64,000 nucleotides of DNA. Origin: Methylomonas sp. 11b (GTDB taxonomy: Bacteria; Pseudomonadota; Gammaproteobacteria; Methylococcales; Methylomonadaceae). A program made the position numbers and the translations under genes. Positions 1 through 9,852 of the stretch are shown one piece after another. Numbering within the stretch: the stretch's first letter is position 1; each line of letters starts with the position of its first letter. A model generated the notes under the pieces. That model was given only the letters and a program-made list of their open reading frames with translations. It searched no databases and was not told the origin of the DNA. The stretch covers positions 2,413,741 through 2,477,740 of the forward strand of contig NZ_KI911557.1 of NCBI RefSeq assembly GCF_000515215.1, given 5' to 3'.

Positions 1-400
1 AAGACACTGTTTTAATGACCTTATTTCGACAATTGCGGTAAACAAGCATAGATTATTCCAGAAAAAAACAGCGACGAAGTTTGTCTTAACCGGCGCTTGA
101 AAAGCGTTTATTCAGACCTTAATTGAGCAATAAATTGGCAAATTTTTGTGAATCCATTCAAGCTTATCGGCGGAAAACAGCCCACCTAGCGCGACAAACA
201 CGGAATTTCGACTAGCTGTTAAACCAACTCATTTTGCACCTAACTGATCCCAAAAGCCGGCCGCGTCGCATCGTTGTGGTGCAAATACCCCAGCACTAAC
301 GGCGAACATAATCAACTACGCGTTAATGCAAGACTTGCCTTGGCCTTTGCGTTGTATCTTTAGTACACTTCGGCTATCCCTATATTCAGGCACAGAGCAC
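1..400. other. Upstream region with no recognisable gene
   Basis: No open frame with a credible ribosome binding site or recognisable protein is seen here on either strand. It precedes the proteasome-like gene at 401 and probably holds its promoter, but I could not point to a convincing -35/-10 pair. Confidence 0.5.
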
Positions 401-1153
401 ATGACTTACTGTATTGCTGTATCTCTAAAGGACGGATTGGTCTTAACTTCGGATTCCAGAACCAATGCCGGCATCGACAACGTCAGCATTTACGGCAAAA
501 TGCACCCATTTTGTACGGCATCTGACCGGAAAATCGTGCTGCTCAGCGCCGGCAATCTGGCCACCACGCAGGCCGTAATCGACCAGTTGAAGCGCGATAT
601 GAAGGAAGAGACCGAAGTTAATCTGGACACGGTCAACTATCTGTCGGAAGCGGCCGCCTATCTGGGACGGATCAGCGTCGAAAAACAGCGCCGCCATGTG
701 GATGCCGGCCAAAGCAGCTTCAATCCGTCCGCCACTTTTATTTTGGCGGGGCAAATCGGCCAGGAACCGCACGGCGCTTATTTGATTTACCCGGAAGGCA
801 ATTGCATCACTACTTCCAGGCAGACGCCTTATCTGCAAATCGGCGAAAACAAATACGGCAAACCGGTACTGGACCGATTTTTAAAAATCGATACCTCACT
901 GCACGAAGCCGGCCGCTGCTGTTTGATTTCGATGGATTCGACGATGCGCAGCAACGCCAGCGTCGGCGCTCCGGTGGAACTGTTGATCTATCATCGGGAT
1001 ACACTGATACTGGACGAATACTATTGTTTCCAGGAGGACAACGAGTATCTGAGCAAAATCCGCAAGATGTGGCACGAAAAGCTGAAGGAAGCCTTCGCCA
1101 CCTTGCCGCAATTCAGTAAAGAGGATTCTCGTCCGCTACCGGGCTGCATATAA
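401..1153 (+). CDS. Anbu-type (bacterial proteasome-like) peptidase
   Basis: A 250-residue protein starting MTYCIAVSLKDGLVLTSDSR, the hallmark N-terminus of the Anbu / COG3484 proteasome-type proteases related to HslV and 20S beta subunits. After removal of Met1 the exposed Thr2 would be the catalytic nucleophile, followed by the SDSRTNAG segment typical of the Ntn-hydrolase fold. An in-frame ATG lies 75 bases upstream (326), but that extension would bury the catalytic Thr, so the start at 401 is chosen. In other bacteria anbu usually sits with circularly permuted ATP-grasp, alpha-E and transglutaminase-like genes; none of them is visible next to it here. The substrate is not known from sequence. 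The family call is strong. Confidence 0.88.
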   Translation: MTYCIAVSLKDGLVLTSDSRTNAGIDNVSIYGKMHPFCTASDRKIVLLSAGNLATTQAVIDQLKRDMKEETEVNLDTVNYLSEAAAYLGRISVEKQRRHVDAGQSSFNPSATFILAGQIGQEPHGAYLIYPEGNCITTSRQTPYLQIGENKYGKPVLDRFLKIDTSLHEAGRCCLISMDSTMRSNASVGAPVELLIYHRDTLILDEYYCFQEDNEYLSKIRKMWHEKLKEAFATLPQFSKEDSRPLPGCI

Positions 1154-1477
1154 AGTCCGCAATTCATCAGGAACATAGTTCCAAGCCCTTTGATTGATAG
1201 TAATACGCAGTTGAGCATATCGACATTCCGTTCGCCCTGGGCCTGGCGAAGGATGGGCGGGGTGGTGATGTGCTCAGCAACTGCTCCTGCTTTGCTGTAC
1301 TTACTGCATCCCTGCAAGTCGACCACGAACGGTTTGCAAACCCCTCAACTGATTTTTAGGTTTATCGTCGATAACTCGTCACGATAGTCAGTAACCGCTA
1401 CAATTGCCGCCCCTAATCCAATTCCTGCCCGCCGACCAAGCTATGTTGCAGTTCGGCGATCAGAACCGCAGCTGGCG
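1154..1477. other. Intergenic region between anbu-like gene and acyltransferase
   Basis: It holds a degenerate palindromic repeat near 1228-1257 and no convincing gene. A 16-codon frame (1443-1493) ends just inside the next gene; it could be a leader peptide or the tail of a lost gene but has no supporting evidence. Confidence 0.4.
1228..1257. repeat. REP-like dispersed palindrome (degenerate)
   Basis: The segment CCGTTCGCCCTGGGC followed by CTGGCGAAGGATGGG closely resembles the widespread bacterial interspersed palindrome of the form CGTTCG-CCTGAGC-TTGTCGAA-GG. Only one copy is seen, and the arms are imperfect. Confidence 0.4.
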
Positions 1478-2272
1478 ATGGCACAAACTCTAATTCAAAA
1501 ACTTGATTACGGCTGGCGTTTACTGGCCACGGCGATCAGCTTTACCAGCTTCGGGATCGGCGGCGTGATGCTGTGGCTGCTGGTGTTTCCGCTCTTGGCC
1601 ATATGGCCGGGCAGCCGCGCCGAAAAAGCCTGCCGGGCGCAATACACGGTACATCTGAGTTTTTATGTGTTTATAGGCTTGATGCACAGACTGGGCGTCA
1701 TGAGCTATGAAGTGATCGGCCTGGAAAAACTCAACCGTCCCCGCCAGCTGATTGTCGCCAACCACCCAACCTTGGTGGATGTGGTATTTCTGATCAGCCG
1801 AATCAAACAAGCCAACTGCATCGTCAAGGCCAGCCTGTGGCATAACCCGGCGATGCGCGGCCCAATCTTGAATGCCGGCTATATCAGCAACGCCGATTCT
1901 GAAACGATGGTCAATGATTGCGCCACTTGGCTGCAAAACGGCGGCACCATGATCATTTTTCCGGAAGGCACCCGCTCGGTGCCAGGCCGGGCCTATCGAT
2001 TTCAACGCGGCGCGGCGGCCATTGCCTTACAAGCCGATAGTATAATCACGCCGGTAACGCTGACCTGTAAACCCAGCACCCTAACCAAAACCCAAGCCTG
2101 GTACCAAATCCCACAGCGGCGTTTTCATTTGCAAATGATTGTAGGCGAGGATGTCGAATTACAGCCTTTCCGAGAACTGCAACCGCGCTCGATAGCGGTG
2201 CGGCGCTTAACGCAGTATTTACAGGATTATTTTACTCAACAACGAGAACGCCATGAGCGAGATGGAAACTGA
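1478..2272 (+). CDS. Lysophospholipid acyltransferase family protein (PlsC-like)
   Basis: A 264-residue protein with an N-terminal hydrophobic segment (about residues 12-45) and the two hallmark PlsC blocks: NHPTLVD (the HX4D catalytic motif, about residue 90) and FPEGTR (about residue 160). The family transfers acyl groups from acyl-ACP or acyl-CoA at the inner membrane. The stop codon lies 20 bases inside the following acyl carrier protein gene, so the two are translationally coupled and the ACP is the likely acyl donor. This LPLAT-ACP pairing is typical of the first genes of aryl-polyene-type clusters, but no ketosynthase or dehydratase follows, so it is an isolated pair here. Real substrate unknown. 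Confidence 0.85.
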   Translation: MAQTLIQKLDYGWRLLATAISFTSFGIGGVMLWLLVFPLLAIWPGSRAEKACRAQYTVHLSFYVFIGLMHRLGVMSYEVIGLEKLNRPRQLIVANHPTLVDVVFLISRIKQANCIVKASLWHNPAMRGPILNAGYISNADSETMVNDCATWLQNGGTMIIFPEGTRSVPGRAYRFQRGAAAIALQADSIITPVTLTCKPSTLTKTQAWYQIPQRRFHLQMIVGEDVELQPFRELQPRSIAVRRLTQYLQDYFTQQRERHERDGN

Positions 2273-2510
2273 AATAAAACACCTGATTATCGACACACTG
2301 GCGCTGGAAGATGTCGATGTGGCGGATATAGACAGCAATGCCGCGCTGTTCAATGATGGCTTGGGCCTGGATTCCATAGACGCGCTGGAACTGGGCTTGG
2401 CGATTCGCAAAACTTATCAGGTAAAAATCGATGCCGAACGCGACGATGTGGTGAAAATCTTCGGTTCCGTGGCGGCCTTGGCGCAATTTATCGAAGCGGC
2501 GCGGAGTTGA
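2253..2510 (+). CDS. Acyl carrier protein
   Basis: An 85-residue acidic four-helix protein with the phosphopantetheine attachment motif GLDSIDALEL (Ser at about residue 41). Length and motif match stand-alone acyl carrier proteins. It overlaps the end of the PlsC-like gene by 20 bases, which indicates coupled translation and a dedicated carrier role for that acyltransferase. It is not the housekeeping AcpP, which sits in the fab cluster and has a different surrounding motif. What chain it carries cannot be told from the sequence. Confidence 0.88.
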   Translation: MSEMETEIKHLIIDTLALEDVDVADIDSNAALFNDGLGLDSIDALELGLAIRKTYQVKIDAERDDVVKIFGSVAALAQFIEAARS

Positions 2511-2536
2511 GAGGGTTTTGACGAGTCGATGCAATT

Positions 2537-4429
2537 CTAATGTTGTAGCGAAAAACTACAGACCTTATTCCGGCCGCTGTGTTTGGCTTGATACAAACCC
2601 TTATCAGCCAAATTCAGTAAATCGCCGATACTGCTGTTTTTATCCGTCAGGGTAGCCACGCCAATCGATACGGTAAATTGCAATTCAAACCCCGATTCAA
2701 CCGGAATCACGCTGCCGGCCACCACGCTTCGGAGTCGCTCCGCCACCTCAAGGGCTTTAAGCAAGCCGGTTTCCGGTAATAAGATTGCAAATTCTTCGCC
2801 GCCCATGCGGCCGGGAATGTCGATTTCCCGCAAAACTTCCACCAAAATGCAGCCCAGTTTTTGCAAGGCCTGATCGCCGGCCGCATGGCCGTAGTTGTCG
2901 TTGACGGCTTTAAAATAGTCGATGTCCAGCATCAATACCGACAACGGGTTGCCGTAACGATCACTGCGCGCCAACTCCGCTTCGCCCTGCTCCATGAAAT
3001 AACGGCGATTGGCAATCCCGGTCAGATAATCGATGCGCGCCTGGCGCTCCAACTCCGCTTGCAGGGCTTTGCGCTCGCTGATGTCGCGCACGAACGCGCA
3101 GTTATACTCCAGGCCTTCGAAGACCAGATAATTCGCGGCCACTTCCACCGGAATTTCCCGGCCGTCTTTACAGCGATGAATGGCTTCCATTTTTAACGCG
3201 CCTTTTTGTTTGACTTCCTGCCAATGCGCGGGCCAATTTTCCGCTGTTAACTCCTTGTCTATATCCATTACCGAAAATGTCAACAACTCCTCCCGGCTAT
3301 AACCCAATACTTGGCAGGCGGTGTTGTTTACAAATTGGAATCTAGCGTCGGCGGTTATCCAGTACAAACATTCAGTGGCTCTATCCACCGAAAACTGCGT
3401 CAGATGCAAGGCCTTTTCCGCCAGCTTGCGCTCCGTGACATCGTTGTAAATCGAGACGATTTCACCGCCAGGCAATTTATACACATAATTTTCCCGCCAA
3501 CCCTGAATCCGCTCGTCATGGTAATACGACGGCGGAAAAGCCTCCGGCGTTCCGGTTTTGGCCACTCGATGCAAGACTTCGAATAAGCCGAATTCGAATA
3601 CCCCCGGAAACATTTCGGTAAGTTTTTTACCGATCAATTCTTTGCGGGTGATTTTTTCGATTTGCTCGGCGGCTTTGTTGAAACCGATGATAATGAAATC
3701 CCGGCCGTCCTCGCTGGCTCGGTATACCGCCACGCCGCTACTCATGTGTTTGAATAGCGCCGATAAGCGCGCTTCGCTGGCGGCCAAGGCCCGCTTTTCC
3801 AACAGCAGTTGCTGATTGTTTTGAATCAGTTGCTCGGTTCTTTCCTCGACGCGCCGATTCAATTCGTTATTCAGCTCCGCCAATTCCGCAGCCGCCTGCT
3901 TTTGCTGCAACCGATCCGCGCCGTGTTTGGCAAAAGCTTGCGCGAGTTGCGCGTACATTTCGGTGATGGTTTCCAGCCGCTGCTTCGCAATGACCGGTAC
4001 CTTGCTGATGCTTTGCAGATAACTATTTTCTTCGAACCCATAAAGCCGGGCCTGGCGGCGGAAGAACTCCAGATCGGGAGGCTCAATAAAACATTGACCG
4101 GTAAAAATATTGGCGACGTGCTGGCCCTCGACGATAATCGGCATGGCCGAATCCACCAACCCGTTCAGACATTTGTAGATTGCAAACCGCTCACCCTTCA
4201 GCATGCTTTCAACCAATGCCGTATCGCTTTCTATGCAGTTACTGCATGTGTTGTGGTTGACCCGATGAAATTTTACGCAGGCATCTTGCCATCCGGCGTT
4301 GGTGATAACGATGCCGTCGGTATCGATAATCGCGTTTGGTATGCCGACCACCCGGTACAAATCGTCCATCAGCGTTTGCAGACTGGCAAGATCGACAAGT
4401 TGGGCGTATTTGATGGTGTTTTCAGACAT
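2537..4429 (-). CDS. Diguanylate cyclase with PocR and PAS sensor domains
   Basis: A 630-residue cytoplasmic protein. Residues about 10-175 form a PocR-type sensory domain with conserved cysteines (CSNC at about 62-65), a domain seen in one-carbon or diol sensing proteins. A coiled coil covers about 175-225, two PAS domains about 222-340 and 345-460, and a GGDEF domain about 465-628. The active site is GGEEF (about residue 541), a functional variant, and the preceding REID matches the RxxD inhibitory site, so product feedback is expected. No membrane segment is visible. It should make c-di-GMP in response to a small ligand bound by PocR or PAS. It is convergent with the ACP gene and apparently monocistronic. 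Confidence 0.92.
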   Translation of the reverse strand: MSENTIKYAQLVDLASLQTLMDDLYRVVGIPNAIIDTDGIVITNAGWQDACVKFHRVNHNTCSNCIESDTALVESMLKGERFAIYKCLNGLVDSAMPIIVEGQHVANIFTGQCFIEPPDLEFFRRQARLYGFEENSYLQSISKVPVIAKQRLETITEMYAQLAQAFAKHGADRLQQKQAAAELAELNNELNRRVEERTEQLIQNNQQLLLEKRALAASEARLSALFKHMSSGVAVYRASEDGRDFIIIGFNKAAEQIEKITRKELIGKKLTEMFPGVFEFGLFEVLHRVAKTGTPEAFPPSYYHDERIQGWRENYVYKLPGGEIVSIYNDVTERKLAEKALHLTQFSVDRATECLYWITADARFQFVNNTACQVLGYSREELLTFSVMDIDKELTAENWPAHWQEVKQKGALKMEAIHRCKDGREIPVEVAANYLVFEGLEYNCAFVRDISERKALQAELERQARIDYLTGIANRRYFMEQGEAELARSDRYGNPLSVLMLDIDYFKAVNDNYGHAAGDQALQKLGCILVEVLREIDIPGRMGGEEFAILLPETGLLKALEVAERLRSVVAGSVIPVESGFELQFTVSIGVATLTDKNSSIGDLLNLADKGLYQAKHSGRNKVCSFSLQH

Positions 4430-4874
4430 CGGCTGGTTTGGAATCGAGCAGTGAAGTTAACAGTCTGTCGTGTGAGATTGATAATAGCAGCATTCCGATG
4501 AAGCGGAACTGAAAAACACTGGATTTTGGCTAGCGACAAATGCCTGACAAGCCCTATCGGCATGGCATTGACGCGAATGACCGCTTAGCAAGCACGCTAT
4601 GGCGCCTAGACTAGGCCATTTCGCCACCCCACAAAGCACGGTCCAGCCAGCACTTACCTCGCGGCGATCCGGACAAGAACCGCCGAACGCGTCATAAGGC
4701 GTATAAGCAAAACGCTATACGCCATTCCGGAAGACGACGTCTCGTCACAGATTTCCCCCGTGGTAACAGATTCGGAAATAACTCCCGCCCAATCCAAAGG
4801 ATAAACGCGGGCCTGGAGCAACCGATGAAAACGTTATGCATTCCCACGCCGGAGCGTGGGAGCGAGATAAACGT
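4430..4874. other. Intergenic region with two palindromes
   Basis: No gene is recognised. A perfect 8-bp inverted repeat (GGCGTATA at 4698-4705 with TATACGCC at 4716-4723) and a dispersed palindromic repeat at 4839-4867 are the only structures seen. Confidence 0.5.
4839..4867. repeat. Dispersed palindromic repeat
   Basis: Contains TTCCCACGC-CGGA-GCGTGGGAGCGAG, a compact hairpin of the 'TTCCCACGC...GCGTGGGAACGAG' type found between genes in many proteobacteria. It lies 3' of the nuclease gene on the minus strand and may also end its transcript. Confidence 0.5.
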
Positions 4875-5408
4875 CTAATTCGGATGAGTTCTAATGTCAG
4901 GAAAACTCCCCGGGATTAACAGACCCTGTTGAACATACAACGGCCTCTGACTGCCAGACGCGCCGTATATCCAATAGGTAAAATACAAGGAACCGGGGGT
5001 GGCTACCGCGCGTTTCTCCAGCTGCCGGAAAGGACCAATATTGACGGCGCCGAGCTGCGGAACCAAGTTAATATCTGTCGTTCCACCCAGGGTATGCGGG
5101 ATAGAGTGGCCCCGGTGATAATCTGGACCATCACTGAGAGGGTGGCCGGCCATTCGAGAACGGTCGCGGGCACCAGCATGTCGACCGTTGCTAACACCCC
5201 ATGCGGCGATCAATCGTTCAACCGTCACATCGAACAAATACGAAAAGTCGTCAACATTAGTCTCGAAAATTTCACTGCCTTTAATGAAACGTCTGTAGTC
5301 GTCTAGCCAAGTCTCCAGCAGATACGGTATGACGCGCGTTTCAAAGACATGCGATGAATGGATGTTAGTACCGGCCATCATAGACGCCAGCATCGGATAT
5401 ACCGCCAT
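4875..5408 (-). CDS. Putative DNA/RNA non-specific endonuclease-like protein
   Basis: A 177-residue protein without a signal peptide or membrane segment. The start is supported by AGGAG placed 5-6 bases before the ATG at 5408. The C-terminal half holds DYHRGHSIPHTLGG, then NLVPQ, an Asn (VNIG) and RQLEKRA. This order (GH, GG, NLVPQ, N, E) matches the His-Me-finger nucleases of the Endonuclea_NS_2 kind, in which the His is the general base and the Asn/Glu bind metal. The N-terminal ~90 residues are not recognised. Such domains are often toxins, but no obvious immunity gene or secretion domain is adjacent. Family assignment is by motif pattern only. Confidence 0.55.
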   Translation of the reverse strand: MAVYPMLASMMAGTNIHSSHVFETRVIPYLLETWLDDYRRFIKGSEIFETNVDDFSYLFDVTVERLIAAWGVSNGRHAGARDRSRMAGHPLSDGPDYHRGHSIPHTLGGTTDINLVPQLGAVNIGPFRQLEKRAVATPGSLYFTYWIYGASGSQRPLYVQQGLLIPGSFPDIRTHPN

Positions 5409-5547
5409 AAATTCTCCTGATTCGAATTATAAATAAATCCGGTGTTTGAAGCTGAGGATCGTAGGGAGGATAAGCGAAGCGCCAGCCGCCATTCGAGCAT
5501 TGCAACTCTCCATCCATTTCCCCCGCAACATCGCCGCAAAGGTCATG

Positions 5548-6930
5548 TTAACCAACCATTTCCAACGTTCTCGACAACCCCACAACCTCCGCCTTTTTCA
5601 AGGACTTACTCAGCAACATGTAGGTATCCCGATCAAAAGCCGGGCGCCCGCTCTGCAATATCGCCACTATCTCCCCCTCGTTTTTGGCCGAGCCCAAATA
5701 ACACCAGCGGTCGATGATGTGCAGTTCCCCTGCCTCGCGCACGCCGATCGCGCCCGGATACGGCCAAACGGTGAGTTTGAGTTTTTGCATGGCGATCAAC
5801 AGCCGTGCCGCGTGCGCCAAAGGCGCTTCCAAACCGACGCAGGCGCCGCGGCATTTTTTGATCTGGTGGCCAAAGCAAGGCCGGCCGACGGCGGTTTTTT
5901 CCAGGCCCAATACGCTCAGGCACAGGCCGTGCTGCTCGGCGACGCTGCGCAAGGCTTTTTGCGCATCGCGCTGGCTGTGATACAAACCGTATAAATTGTT
6001 CTGCGCCCCAAAATCCAGATTGTCTGCCCAGGTCAAAACCGGGCGTAAATGTTCGCCCTGCTGTTGCAATTGCCAGGCGCACAACGCGCTTTTCCGACGC
6101 AAGCGCTGGTTATGCACCGGCATCATTTGCTTGATCAGTTTGGACTCGGTGAGTAAAGCACCCAACTCGCCGGCGGTTTCGATCCAGTCGATGCGCCGCA
6201 GTTGCTGGGCCAAGCTCATTTCCTTGTTGTTTTTATGATCGGCGCCGAAATGCGCCAACACCCGGTTACGAATATTGACGCTTTTGCCAATGTACAACGG
6301 TAAGTCGTTCTCACCGTAAAACAAATAAACGCCCGGCGTTTCCGGCAAGTCGTGAATCAATAAGGGATCGATATTGGACGGCAAACTAGAACGACCCACC
6401 AAACGCTGCACGGCAGCATCGACGGTTTCGTCGGAAAATTGTTCGTAAGCTTGGGTCCAAAACTGATGAATCAATTGGGCGTCGGCCAAGGCCCGGTGCC
6501 GGTCTTTGGCCTGCAAACCATGCCGTTCGATCAGGCTATCCAGGTTATGCCGGTGAAAATGCGGATACAAAGCCCGCGACAGTTTGACGGTACACAACAC
6601 TTGGGGGCGGAAAGTCATGCCAACCCGGCTGAACTCGTTCTTCAAAAAGCCGTAATCGAAACGGGCGTTGTGGGCGATGAATAAGCGCCCTTCCAGCAAT
6701 TCCGCCACTTCACCGGCCACTTGCGCAAAGCTGGGGGCCTCGGCGACCATTTCGTTGCTGATGCCGGTCAATTGCTCGATAAACAGCGGAATGCGGGTTT
6801 GCGGATTTACTAATTGGTTCCACTCGCGCACGCCGTCCTCGTCAACCAAAACGATACCGATTTCGGTGATGCGGTCTTTGGTAGCTGAGGCGCCGGTGGT
6901 TTCCAGGTCAACAAAAGCCAGGGCTTGCAT
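5548..6930 (-). CDS. DnaQ-like exonuclease fused to GIY-YIG nuclease
   Basis: A 460-residue, two-nuclease protein. Residues 1-175 are a DEDDh 3'-5' exonuclease like DNA polymerase III epsilon (FVDLETTGA at the start, HNARFDYGFL near 90, HRALADAQ near 150). Residues about 195-280 are a GIY-YIG domain like the UvrC N-terminus (PGVYLFYG...LYIGKSVNIRNR). The C-terminal part lacks the UvrC helix-hairpin-helix region. This architecture resembles Cho/UvrC-related repair proteins that incise damaged DNA and trim the ends. It starts 8 bases after the gcvP stop on the same strand, so it may be read from the gcvTP transcript. Confidence 0.88.
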   Translation of the reverse strand: MQALAFVDLETTGASATKDRITEIGIVLVDEDGVREWNQLVNPQTRIPLFIEQLTGISNEMVAEAPSFAQVAGEVAELLEGRLFIAHNARFDYGFLKNEFSRVGMTFRPQVLCTVKLSRALYPHFHRHNLDSLIERHGLQAKDRHRALADAQLIHQFWTQAYEQFSDETVDAAVQRLVGRSSLPSNIDPLLIHDLPETPGVYLFYGENDLPLYIGKSVNIRNRVLAHFGADHKNNKEMSLAQQLRRIDWIETAGELGALLTESKLIKQMMPVHNQRLRRKSALCAWQLQQQGEHLRPVLTWADNLDFGAQNNLYGLYHSQRDAQKALRSVAEQHGLCLSVLGLEKTAVGRPCFGHQIKKCRGACVGLEAPLAHAARLLIAMQKLKLTVWPYPGAIGVREAGELHIIDRWCYLGSAKNEGEIVAILQSGRPAFDRDTYMLLSKSLKKAEVVGLSRTLEMVG

Positions 6931-6938
6931 ATTTGAGT

Positions 6939-9848
6939 TCAGGATGCGGGCTCCATCGGCTCAGCCCAATCGGTCGGGCAACTGCACATCACATTACGAT
7001 CGCCGTAGACGTTGTCGATACGGCCGACCGGCGGCCAGTATTTGTCGTCGTGCTGATGACTATCTGGAAAGAAGGCCTTTTGCCGGGAATATGGTAGCGT
7101 CCATTCTTCGAGCAGCAAACGATGGGTATGCGGCGCATTGTGCAGCACATTATTATGGCTGTCGGCCAAGCCGTCTTCGATTTCTTTAATCTCCTGCCGA
7201 ATCGCAATCAAAGCTGCGCAGAAGCGGTCGATCTCGGTTTTATTCTCGCTTTCGGTCGGTTCTATCATCAAGGTATCGGCCACCGGGAACGACACGGTCG
7301 GGGCGTGGAAACCGTAATCGATCAGGCGTTTGGCAATGTCCTCGACGGTAACATTGGCGGTTTTGCGGAATTGATGGCAATCGATAATACATTCGTGCGC
7401 CACCCAGCCGTTGGCATCGGTGTACAGAATTGGATAATGCGGCGCCAGGCGGCGGGCGATGTAATTGGCATTCATGATGGCCGCCAAGGTAGCCCGGCGT
7501 AAGCCGGTGGCGCCCATCATGGCGATATATGCCCAGGAAATGGTCAAAATGCTGGCCGAGCCCCAGGGTGCGGCGGATACAGTGCCGACCGTGCCGTGCT
7601 CGCCTTTGGCCGGGTTGACACCTTCGACCAGCGGATGATCAGGCAAGTACGGCGCCAGATGTGCACCGACACCTATCGGCCCGACGCCAGGACCACCACC
7701 GCCATGCGGGATACAAAAAGTTTTGTGCAAATTCAGATGCGCGACGTCCGCACCGATTTTCCCCGGCCGGCTGATGCCGACCAAGGCATTGAAATTAGCA
7801 CCATCCATATAGACCTGACCGCCGTGTTGGTGGACGATGTCGCAGATCTCGCGGAAGGCTTGTTCGTAAACGCCGTGTGTAGAAGGATAAGTAATCATCA
7901 GTGCCGCCAGCGTGTCCTGATATTGCAGGGCCTTGGCGCGCAGGTCATCGACGCTGACATTGCCTTGCTCGTCGCAAGCCACAACCACCACGGTCAAGCC
8001 GGCCAAACTGGCGCTGGCCGGATTGGTGCCGTGCGCGGACGCCGGAATCAGACAAATAGTGCGCTGCCCCTGGCCGTTGACCTGGTGATATTTACGGATC
8101 ACTAGCAAGCCGGTGTATTCGCCTTGCGAGCCGGCATTGGGTTGCAGGGAAAACGCATCGAAGCCGGTCAAATCGCAGAGCATGTCTTCCAGCTCCGCGA
8201 ACAATTGCTGATAGCCTTGGGCCTGATACAGCGGTGCAAACGGATGCATGGAATTGAATTCGTAGAACGAAATCGCCTGCATCTCTGTGGCAGCGTTGAG
8301 TTTCATCGTGCACGATCCCAGCGGAATCATCGCTCTGTCCAAGGCAATATCGCGCCGCGCCAGTCGGCGCATGTAACGCATCATCTCGGTTTCCGAGTGA
8401 TACAGACTAAACACCGGATTTTGCAGAATCGGATCGTCGCGCAACAGTGCGTCTGGGATGCATTCATTCAGGGATGCATCCAAGGCGCCGATATCCGGCA
8501 ATTCAGCGATGGGCGAAGCAAACACTTGCCATAAGGTTCGCAAATGCTCGCGGTTGGTGGTTTCGTCCAGGGAAATCCCCAGCGTATCGGCGTCGATAAT
8601 CCGCAGATTGATGTTCACATCAGCCGCCTGCGCGGCGATGCGGCGCGCGCGATTCGGTACGCTAACCACCACGGTGTCGAAATAACATTGGCTATTCACT
8701 TGCTGGCCGCATTGCGCCAAACCCGCAGCCAGAATCTGTGCGTAGCGATGCACCCGGCTGGCGATTAGGCGCAGCCCGTCCGCCCCGTGATAGACCGCAT
8801 AAAAACCGGCAATTACGGCCAGCAGAACCTGCGAAGTACAAATATTGCTAGTAGCCTTGTCGCGGCGGATATGTTGTTCGCGGGTCTGTAAAGCCATCCG
8901 CAAGGCGATCTGGCCGTGGCTATCCTTGGACACACCGATCAAACGGCCCGGCATAGAGCGCTTGAAGTCGTCGCGGGTGGCAAAAAAAGCCGCGTGCGGC
9001 CCGCCGTAACCCATCGGCACACCAAAACGCTGGGCGCTGCCCACGGCGATGTCGGCATCAAAAGCAGCCGGCGGTTTTAGTAACACCAAACTCAGCAAGT
9101 CGGCGGCCACCGTCACCAGTGCTTGTTTGCTGTGAGCAATTGCGGTGGCTTCGCTAAGATCGCGGATTTCGCCGCTGGAACCTGGGTATTGCAGAATCAA
9201 GGCAAAGAAATCGTGTTGGGCCAGATTGTCGAAGGGATCGGCGACTACGACTTCATAGCCCAAGGAGCCGGCTCGGGTCTGCACCACCGCGATGGTTTGC
9301 GGATGGCAGTCTTTATCGATCAATACCTTGTTGGAGGAGCTTTTCGCCAGGCGCCGCGACATGGTCATCGCTTCCGCCGCCGCGGTCGCTTCGTCCAGTA
9401 AGGAGGCGTTGGCGATGTCCATGCCGGTCAAATCGATGATCATTTGCTGAAAATTCAACAAGGCCTCCAGCCGGCCCTGCCCCACTTCCGCTTGATACGG
9501 GGTGTAGGCGGTGTACCAGCCGGGATTTTCCAATACGTTGCGCTTGATCACCGCCGGCATGATGGTGTCGTAATAGCCCATGCCCATCATCGACACCAGC
9601 ACCTTGTTACGCTCGCGCATCTTGCGCAGGTATTTGATCACCGCTCGTTCACTGATCGTCCCGGTGAGTTTTAAGGGTTCGTGGTTAAGAATATTGGCGG
9701 GAATGACTTGACCGACGATATCTTCCAGGTCTCTCAAGCCCAACTCGGCTAGCATTTCCTGAGTCTGCTGCGGATTGGGACCGATATGGCGCTGGATGAA
9801 ATTACCGCGCATTTCCAGTTGGTCGAGGCGGGGGCTTTTTGCAGACAT
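6939..9848 (-). CDS. gcvP: Glycine dehydrogenase (decarboxylating), P protein
   Basis: A 969-residue protein, the full length for single-chain P protein of the glycine cleavage system. It decarboxylates glycine and passes the aminomethyl group to lipoyl-GcvH. N-terminal residues FIQRHIGP and the C-terminal PLP-lysine block ([16 protein letters not shown], Lys at about residue 710) are intact, as is the glycine-rich region after it. It starts 4 bases after the gcvT stop, so gcvT-gcvP form an operon. No gcvH is in the window. No glycine riboswitch-like sequence was seen upstream of the operon. Confidence 0.97.
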   Translation of the reverse strand: MSAKSPRLDQLEMRGNFIQRHIGPNPQQTQEMLAELGLRDLEDIVGQVIPANILNHEPLKLTGTISERAVIKYLRKMRERNKVLVSMMGMGYYDTIMPAVIKRNVLENPGWYTAYTPYQAEVGQGRLEALLNFQQMIIDLTGMDIANASLLDEATAAAEAMTMSRRLAKSSSNKVLIDKDCHPQTIAVVQTRAGSLGYEVVVADPFDNLAQHDFFALILQYPGSSGEIRDLSEATAIAHSKQALVTVAADLLSLVLLKPPAAFDADIAVGSAQRFGVPMGYGGPHAAFFATRDDFKRSMPGRLIGVSKDSHGQIALRMALQTREQHIRRDKATSNICTSQVLLAVIAGFYAVYHGADGLRLIASRVHRYAQILAAGLAQCGQQVNSQCYFDTVVVSVPNRARRIAAQAADVNINLRIIDADTLGISLDETTNREHLRTLWQVFASPIAELPDIGALDASLNECIPDALLRDDPILQNPVFSLYHSETEMMRYMRRLARRDIALDRAMIPLGSCTMKLNAATEMQAISFYEFNSMHPFAPLYQAQGYQQLFAELEDMLCDLTGFDAFSLQPNAGSQGEYTGLLVIRKYHQVNGQGQRTICLIPASAHGTNPASASLAGLTVVVVACDEQGNVSVDDLRAKALQYQDTLAALMITYPSTHGVYEQAFREICDIVHQHGGQVYMDGANFNALVGISRPGKIGADVAHLNLHKTFCIPHGGGGPGVGPIGVGAHLAPYLPDHPLVEGVNPAKGEHGTVGTVSAAPWGSASILTISWAYIAMMGATGLRRATLAAIMNANYIARRLAPHYPILYTDANGWVAHECIIDCHQFRKTANVTVEDIAKRLIDYGFHAPTVSFPVADTLMIEPTESENKTEIDRFCAALIAIRQEIKEIEDGLADSHNNVLHNAPHTHRLLLEEWTLPYSRQKAFFPDSHQHDDKYWPPVGRIDNVYGDRNVMCSCPTDWAEPMEPAS

Positions 9849-9852
9849 GGGC

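Noticed and set aside
1190..1387. Short frame on the plus strand after the Anbu-like gene
   Set aside because: It runs through a REP-like palindrome, has no ribosome binding site and no recognisable protein.
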